A stretch of 10,176 nt of DNA from contig QEUW01000285.1 in assembly GCA_003577005.1 (NCBI GenBank), positions 1-10,176 of the forward strand, in the 5' to 3' direction. Every line of letters begins with the position of its first letter. Within the stretch, counting starts at the first letter, position 1. Under the pieces are notes generated by a model that was given only the letters and a program-made list of their open reading frames with translations, was not told where the DNA came from and did no database searches. Both the position numbers and the translations under genes were made by a program. Positions 5,150 through 10,176 of the stretch are shown piece after piece. The stretch is from Chloroflexota bacterium (GTDB lineage: Bacteria; Chloroflexota; Anaerolineae; Caldilineales; Caldilineaceae).

Positions 5150-7120
5150 TCATGCCGGGGCTGGGACCGTACCTCCCAAATCGACGCCGCTGTCGCCGCG
5201 CTTGTCGGCCCGGCCATGTTCATCGGCCTTGGGCTCACGTACCGGCAGCTTGGGGCTGGGGGTCTTTTCCACCGGCTCGACCGGCTGTTCGCCGCGCATG
5301 AGCGCTACAAATTCAGCCGAATTGATGGTCTCCACCTGCAAAAGGCGGTTGGCAAGCAGCACCATCTTATCCCAATGTTGGGTGAGCAACTGGCGACAGC
5401 GCTCGTGTGCGTCTTCCACAATCTCGTGGACCTCGGCGTCGATCTCTTGCGCTACCCGGTCGCTGTAGTTACGGTGTTCGCTGTACTGGCGACCAAGAAA
5501 GACCATCTCCTCGCGCACGCCATAGCGGATGGGGCCCAGCCTGTCGCTCATGCCCCACTGCGTCACCATCGAACGCGCCAGTTGGGTGACACGCTCCAGG
5601 TCGTTGCTGGCGCCGGTGGTGATATCGCCAAAGCGGATCTCCTCGGCCACGCGGCCGCCGAGCAGGGCGACCAGCTGGTCGCAGAACTTTTCGCGCGTCA
5701 TCACCATCGTCTCTTCGTCGGGCAGGCTCATCGTATAACCGCCGGCCATGCCGCGGGGAACAATCGTCACCTTATGCACCGGGTCATGGTTGGGCAGGAA
5801 GTGCATAGCCACCGCATGGCCGGCCTCGTGATAGGCGACGATCTCTTTTTCTTTGGGTGTGATCAGCCGGCTACGACGTTCGGGACCGGCGATGACCCGT
5901 TCGATGGCCTCCTGGAGTTCATCGTTGCCGATGGAGCGGCGGTTGCGACGAGCCGCCAGGATGGCGGCCTCGTTGACCAGGTTTTCGATGTCGGCGCCGG
6001 CAAAGCCAGGTGTCTGTTTGGCGATCACTTCCAGGTCTACATCGGCCGAGAGCGGTTTACCGCGTACATGTACCTCCAGGATGGCCCGGCGCCCCTTGAC
6101 ATCGGGCGTATCCATCGTCACACGGCGGTCAAAGCGACCGGGGCGGAGCAGCGCCGGATCGAGGATATCGGGCCGGTTGGTGGCGGCGATGATGATAATA
6201 TTAGTATCGGTGTCGAAACCATCCATCTCAACCAGGATCTGGTTGAGCGTCTGTTCGCGCTCGTCGTGCGAGCCGCCCAGACCAGCGCCTCGGTGGCGGC
6301 CGACGGCATCGATCTCATCGACAAAGATGATACAGGGTGCATTCTTCTTGGCCTGCTCGAAGAGGTCGCGCACGCGGCTGGCGCCTACGCCCACAAACAT
6401 CTCGACAAACTCAGAGCCGGAGATGCTAAAGAAGGGCACCCCCGCCTCACCTGAAACGGCCTTGGCCATGAGCGTCTTGCCCGTGCCGGGCGGGCCGACG
6501 AGGAGGACGCCGCGCGGAATCCGTGCGCCCAATGCAGCAAACTTTTCGGGCTCCTTGAGGAACTCGACAACCTCGTGCAACTCCTGTTTAGCTTCATCGT
6601 TGCCGGCAACATCCCCAAAGGTGACGGTGGGTCGGTCTCCGGTGAACATGCGGGCGCGGCTTTTGCCAAAACTAAACGCCTGGTTCCCCGCACCTTGCGC
6701 CTGGCGCATGATAAAAAAGAAAAAAGCGCCCAGCAACAGCAGCGGCAGCAGCGCCAGCAGAATGCCGCTCCAATTTTCCCAAAACTGGGGTTCCGATACC
6801 CGGATATCAACCGTCTGGATCTGCTCGCGGGTAACCCCCAGATTTAGCAGCGTCTGCACCAGCCCGGTTCCACTCTCTTTGCGCGACTGTTCAACCCTTT
6901 CTGGGGCGTTTCCCTCTCCACGCACCGTTACTGTGACTCGATCATCCTTGACGACGATCTGCTTGGCGCGACCCTCACGAACATGTTGAGCAACCTGGTC
7001 GATCCGTATATTCTGGGCAGCGGAAGTAGCATTGTTAGAAAGGGAGGTATAGAGAAAAGCGCCGAGGGCGACCAGCAACAACACATAGATGGCGCCACTG
7101 CGTACTCGTTTGAAATTCAT
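5150..7120 (-). CDS. ftsH: ATP-dependent zinc metalloprotease FtsH
   Basis: The 656-residue protein is a full-length FtsH, the membrane-anchored hexameric AAA+ protease that degrades misfolded membrane proteins and short-lived regulators. Domains in order: transmembrane helix about 9-26; extracytoplasmic domain about 30-112; second helix about 117-138; AAA+ module with Walker A GPPGTGKT (209-216), pore loop MFVGVG (241-246), Walker B IIFVDEID (264-271) and second region of homology with [19 protein letters not shown] (314-332); then the M41 peptidase with HEAGH (431-435, Glu432 catalytic) and third zinc ligand Asp507 in SNDLERVT. The last 45 residues are a charged, probably disordered tail. 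AGGA lies 6 nt before ATG TATGCG-spaced, matching the N-terminus of the family. All key residues are intact. It is first in a probable four-gene operon and has its own promoter. Confidence 0.98.
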   Translation of the reverse strand: MNFKRVRSGAIYVLLLVALGAFLYTSLSNNATSAAQNIRIDQVAQHVREGRAKQIVVKDDRVTVTVRGEGNAPERVEQSRKESGTGLVQTLLNLGVTREQIQTVDIRVSEPQFWENWSGILLALLPLLLLGAFFFFIMRQAQGAGNQAFSFGKSRARMFTGDRPTVTFGDVAGNDEAKQELHEVVEFLKEPEKFAALGARIPRGVLLVGPPGTGKTLMAKAVSGEAGVPFFSISGSEFVEMFVGVGASRVRDLFEQAKKNAPCIIFVDEIDAVGRHRGAGLGGSHDEREQTLNQILVEMDGFDTDTNIIIIAATNRPDILDPALLRPGRFDRRVTMDTPDVKGRRAILEVHVRGKPLSADVDLEVIAKQTPGFAGADIENLVNEAAILAARRNRRSIGNDELQEAIERVIAGPERRSRLITPKEKEIVAYHEAGHAVAMHFLPNHDPVHKVTIVPRGMAGGYTMSLPDEETMVMTREKFCDQLVALLGGRVAEEIRFGDITTGASNDLERVTQLARSMVTQWGMSDRLGPIRYGVREEMVFLGRQYSEHRNYSDRVAQEIDAEVHEIVEDAHERCRQLLTQHWDKMVLLANRLLQVETINSAEFVALMRGEQPVEPVEKTPSPKLPVREPKADEHGRADKRGDSGVDLGGTVPAPA

Positions 7121-7149
7121 CGCATATCCTGTTAACTATTGCAGAAAAC

Positions 7150-7184
7150 CGACACTGGATCGGGTGGTGAGCCGGTTTGTGTCG
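7150..7184 (-). other. Hairpin in the ftsH 5' leader
   Basis: CGACAC (7150-7155) and GTGTCG (7179-7184) are exact complements about 23 nt apart within the roughly 112-nt ftsH leader. GC-rich and GGTTT/AACC-like flanks could extend the stem. It may influence ftsH translation or mRNA stability, but no known riboswitch or thermosensor motif is visible. Confidence 0.3.
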
Positions 7185-7238
7185 CGAACCGAGAAGCGTG
7201 ATAAAACTGGACCTGGATAATCTGGCGCATCAACTTAA

Positions 7239-7267
7239 ATTGTACCATAACGGCCAGCCCAGGTCAA
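7239..7267 (-). promoter_or_regulatory. Sigma70-type promoter of ftsH
   Basis: On the minus strand TTGACC (7267-7262), a 17-bp spacer and TACAAT (7244-7239) match the consensus at five of six positions each. Initiation is expected near 7232. Just upstream, nine T residues (7278-7270) could act as an UP element. Confidence 0.82.
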
Positions 7268-7585
7268 ACAAAAAAAAAGAACCGCCGCAATGCATCATCA
7301 ACGAGATTCGAGATCTCGCAACGCTACCAGGCCCGCGCCGGGGCTGCGGACTATTGATCGTACGTGCCGCAGTCTAACGCCAGCCGCCGTTTAATGCAGT
7401 AGGATAACTTCCACCTACCGGGCTGGCCGGCTCAGGACGCCCGAGCGCCAACTCTGCTACTAGCGGCAACCCCTGTAGGGCTTTCGAGCCGGCTGTTGAT
7501 TGTTTCATGAGCCGGGCGGTCAACCTGTAAGTCACACTCATCCATCAGTTGGGTAAAGTATAGCGTGCTCTGCCCTGAGCGCTGA
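7268..7585. other. Intergenic region between the STAND regulator and ftsH
   Basis: About 320 bp with no supportable gene. It holds a short hairpin CGAGAT/ATCTCG (7302-7318) and an 8-bp inverted repeat GCCGGCTC (7426-7433) with GAGCCGGC (7486-7493). No convincing intrinsic terminator for the STAND gene is visible: none of the hairpins is followed directly by a T-run on the minus strand. Confidence 0.5.
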
Positions 7586-10176
7586 TCAGACCGGGGTCGC
7601 GGTCTGCTTGGCGACGAGCGCCAGGATGGCGCGATTGGCCGGCACCTCTTCCAGATAGGACCGCCGGAGCGCCGGGTTTCTGATGCGGGCTGCATTCTGC
7701 TGGATCCGGTCATAGAGGTGGCGGAGTAACGGGTCAGCGTCTGCGTGCTGGTATGCGGCCAACACTTCGTATGCCTTCCAGAGGTAGTGGGGCACAGCGA
7801 ACGGCTGATTGTCCTCTATACGCGGCAGGACCGCCAGCGTTGCCTCCGCCTCGGCGCAGGCGCGCACTGGCTTTCCTGTGAGCAGATCACAGTGGGCAAG
7901 CTGGCTGTGCGCCTTGAGTTGGTCCAGGGGGGCATCAAGCTCACTCGCCAACGCTAGCCCCTGTTGCAAAAAGGCGTACGCTGCTTGAGGTTGCCCCAGG
8001 ACGACCAAGATCTCGCCCAGGGCTAACTGGGCCCGCGTGACCGGGACCTTCATCATCGGGTGGTTGACCTGGAGCGACCGGCCCAGCTCGACTGCCCGTT
8101 CAGCTGAGCCAATACCCTCGTCGGCACGTTCTGCCCGCGTCAATGCCAGTCCAAGATAACTGAGCGCCATAATTTTGATAAACGCATCATCGATGATGTC
8201 AGCGATTGTAATGGCCTCGCTCAGATCCTGTTCCGCCTGTGCAAAGGCGCCTAGGACGAACAGCTGAATCGCTCGATAGGCCAGCGTCCGGCAGATGTGG
8301 TGCCTGTCTTCGAGCTGGCGGTGGATGGTGAGCGCCTGGCTGAACAACGTCTGTGCCTCGTCCACCTCTCCGGTCAAACCAAGCGGCAGCGCCAGCTGGG
8401 TATAGACCACCGCCAGCAGGCGAGGATGGGCGTGGATCTGGGGCAGCGCCAGCGCGGCTCGCCCCTGTTCGACCGCCTCTAGATTACGACTGGTGATCAC
8501 TGCGCTGGCCATGAGGCTGATGTGACAGAGCACTTCCAGTGCTGGGGCGCTTTGCCGGGCCCAGACAAGCCCGCGGCGTGCCAGTTCTGTGCCCTCTGCA
8601 CGCCGGCCACTGCGCACCAACATATAGCTCAATTCGTAGGCAGCGCGGGCCTGAATCGCTGGTGCGCGCAACGACTCGCCCAACTGCAAGGCCTCTTGCG
8701 CCAACTGTGTCGCCATTTGAACCCGCGCCATCCGTCCGTGAAAGTGCGCTTCATCCAGTATTAACTCAGCCAACAAGATCTGAAGCGTCTCTTTTGCTGC
8801 GGTGTTGGGCTCGGCCAGCAACTTGCGCACAACCGCCGCCGCCCGCGCCACTACGGTGACAGCTTCTTGCGGCAGCGCGGTGACATCGTAAAGTTGAAAG
8901 AGGCTCTGCCGGCTCTGAACCAGTAGATCGACCTGCTGGTTCGCCACCGCCCATGCCCAGGCTGCACGGATATTGTCCATTTCGTTCCGCAAGGTGTGGA
9001 ACAGTTCAATGTCGGCGGCCAGCCCCGGTGTGTGCTCCTGGAGCAGGGAGAGATAATAGCGGCTGTGACGCTCACGGAGGATCGCCTGCTCATTGGAAGC
9101 TAAATGGCGAGCGGCAAAGTGGTGGACAAGGTCGTGCAGCTCAAACCGGCGTCCGTCTTCACAGCGCAATACCGAGTGCTCCACCAGCGAGAAGAGCTGT
9201 TGGGGGGTCGTCTCTACAATTGCCTGGGCGGCGGCGGCGGAAAAGCGACGCTGAAAGATCGAACACGCCGCTAGCACACGCGCCTGGTCAGCGGTGAGCA
9301 ACCGCCAACTGCTTTCCAGGACACGCTGCATGTTGCGATGGCGCTCCGGCAGGTCGGCCAGTGATGTGTCCAATATCTGATAATCTTGTTGGAGCGCGGC
9401 CAGTAGTTCAGCACAGGTGCTATGCCGGAGTTGGGCTGCGGCCAGTTCAATGGCCAGCGGCGTCCCCCCGACCCACTGGCAAATCTGGACAATACAGGTC
9501 GCATTGTCGGCGGTCAAGGCAAACTGTGGCTGGATAGCCTGGGCGCGCGCCACAAAGAGTTCAACGGCTGCGTAGTGTTGCAAACGCTCAACGGCAAGCG
9601 AACCTACCCCCTCAAGCGGTGATGGTTCGGGGAGCGCTAAGGCGTCCACTTGAAAACGCTGTTCGGCCAGTAGATTGAGAGGGCGTCGCGAGGTGACAAG
9701 TGCCTTGGTGTGCGCTGTATTGCGCAGCAAAGTAAGCAGGGCTGGCGCGAGATCCAGATGTTCTTCAAAGCCATCAAGGATGAGCAATACACGCCTGGTG
9801 CGTAGATAGGCCGTCAACCGCTCCATCCGGTTGGTTGAACTTTGGTAGCGGATGGAGAGCGCTTCGCCGACCACGCTGGCCAGACGTTGCGCCACATCCC
9901 CCGCTAGTCCGTCCGGTGTAAGGCCCGTTGGCGTCTCACCCTCGTCGATGTGATCCGAGGCAGCGCCCAACATAGCCAGATCGACCAGCCAGATGCCATC
10001 GGGAAAGTGCGGGAGCATTGCTTCAGCGGTGGCGAGGGCGAGTTGCGTCTTGCCAATGCCGCCTTCGCCGACCAGGGTGACAAGGGAACAATCCTCACGC
10101 GCCAGTAGATTGCACACTTGCTCGATCTCGGCGGTACGGCCATAGAGCGAAGTCAACCGGCGGGGCAGATTGTGGG
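7586..10176 (-). CDS. STAND (NB-ARC-type) ATPase regulator with TPR-like C-terminus, 5' end outside window
   Basis: The visible 862 residues are the C-terminal part of a signal-transduction ATPase. They begin HNLPRRLTSLYGR, the linker that in AfsR/SARP-like and related regulators joins an N-terminal DNA-binding or signalling domain to the ATPase, so the true start lies upstream of the window. Walker A is GEGGIGKT (visible residues 36-43), Walker B VLLILDGFEE (about 129-138), the sensor-like LVTSRR about 159-164, and GTPLAIEL 237-244 is the GxP motif of STAND proteins. A winged-helix-like segment with ELHDLVHHFAARHL follows near residues 350-370, and from about 450 to 800 the chain is repeated helical pairs of TPR type. 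Such proteins switch by nucleotide exchange after ligand or partner binding at the repeats. A TTG at 10156 could be mistaken for a start, but the conserved linker runs through it. The missing N-terminus could be BTAD, LuxR, kinase or cyclase. Confidence 0.9.
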   Translation of the reverse strand, partial: HNLPRRLTSLYGRTAEIEQVCNLLAREDCSLVTLVGEGGIGKTQLALATAEAMLPHFPDGIWLVDLAMLGAASDHIDEGETPTGLTPDGLAGDVAQRLASVVGEALSIRYQSSTNRMERLTAYLRTRRVLLILDGFEEHLDLAPALLTLLRNTAHTKALVTSRRPLNLLAEQRFQVDALALPEPSPLEGVGSLAVERLQHYAAVELFVARAQAIQPQFALTADNATCIVQICQWVGGTPLAIELAAAQLRHSTCAELLAALQQDYQILDTSLADLPERHRNMQRVLESSWRLLTADQARVLAACSIFQRRFSAAAAQAIVETTPQQLFSLVEHSVLRCEDGRRFELHDLVHHFAARHLASNEQAILRERHSRYYLSLLQEHTPGLAADIELFHTLRNEMDNIRAAWAWAVANQQVDLLVQSRQSLFQLYDVTALPQEAVTVVARAAAVVRKLLAEPNTAAKETLQILLAELILDEAHFHGRMARVQMATQLAQEALQLGESLRAPAIQARAAYELSYMLVRSGRRAEGTELARRGLVWARQSAPALEVLCHISLMASAVITSRNLEAVEQGRAALALPQIHAHPRLLAVVYTQLALPLGLTGEVDEAQTLFSQALTIHRQLEDRHHICRTLAYRAIQLFVLGAFAQAEQDLSEAITIADIIDDAFIKIMALSYLGLALTRAERADEGIGSAERAVELGRSLQVNHPMMKVPVTRAQLALGEILVVLGQPQAAYAFLQQGLALASELDAPLDQLKAHSQLAHCDLLTGKPVRACAEAEATLAVLPRIEDNQPFAVPHYLWKAYEVLAAYQHADADPLLRHLYDRIQQNAARIRNPALRRSYLEEVPANRAILALVAKQTATPV

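Noticed and set aside
5104..5238. ATG at 5238 as the start of the membrane-protein gene
   Set aside because: It would overlap the ftsH C-terminal codons by about 90 bp with no ribosome binding site; GTG at 5103 has a perfect one.
5216..6989. Long open frames on the plus strand opposite ftsH (412 and 378 codons)
   Set aside because: They are antisense to a complete FtsH whose every motif is intact, and their translations are low-complexity Arg/Ser/Pro- or His-rich with no family signature.
10154..10156. TTG as the start codon of the STAND gene
   Set aside because: The frame remains open to the window edge and the conserved NLP-type linker runs through this codon, so the gene continues outside.

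Overview
The window looks like chromosomal DNA from a bacterium of the phylum Chloroflexota, plausibly close to the Chloroflexales. This rests on gene content and style, not on a database match: a STAND/TPR regulator with the linker seen after DNA-binding domains in AfsR-like proteins, a phasin-like protein, an FtsH gene followed by a UbiA prenyltransferase and a GH1 glycosidase, a T-box leader, and heptamer repeat arrays between genes. Every recognisable gene lies on the minus strand, so transcription runs from high to low coordinates.

Layout from right to left. (1) Positions 10176-7586 hold the C-terminal 862 codons of a large STAND ATPase with a TPR-like tail; its N-terminus is outside the window. 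(2) Positions 7585-7245 are noncoding and lead into a near-consensus sigma70 promoter (7267-7239). (3) That promoter drives ftsH (7120-5150), followed on the same strand by an unrecognised two-helix membrane protein (GTG start at 5103), a UbiA prenyltransferase that overlaps it by ATGA, and a GH1 beta-glycosidase ending at 1927. A terminator-like hairpin lies inside the first codons of the membrane-protein gene and could attenuate the distal genes. (4) Positions 1926-1630 hold no gene. (5) A perfect-consensus promoter (TTGACA, 17 bp, TATAAT) overlaps two 17-bp palindromic operators and drives a phasin-like coiled-coil protein (1510-764), which ends at a strong intrinsic terminator.

(6) The remaining 700 bp contain no complete gene but are the most interesting part. 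A promoter that overlaps the phasin terminator starts a T-box riboswitch leader of about 570 nt. A canonical Stem I (663-565) has a readable ACU (threonine) specifier. The T-box core (203-186) and a terminator (169-113) are also canonical. They are separated from Stem I by about 360 nt, most of it 7-bp repeat arrays in opposing orientations. The controlled gene is to the left of the window; the specifier predicts threonyl-tRNA synthetase or a threonine pathway or transport gene. An 80-nt foldback sits between the T-box terminator and that gene.

Functionally the window combines membrane protein quality control (FtsH), membrane lipid or quinone prenylation (UbiA), sugar hydrolysis (GH1), probable carbon-storage granule coating (phasin) and amino-acid-responsive control of translation (T-box).
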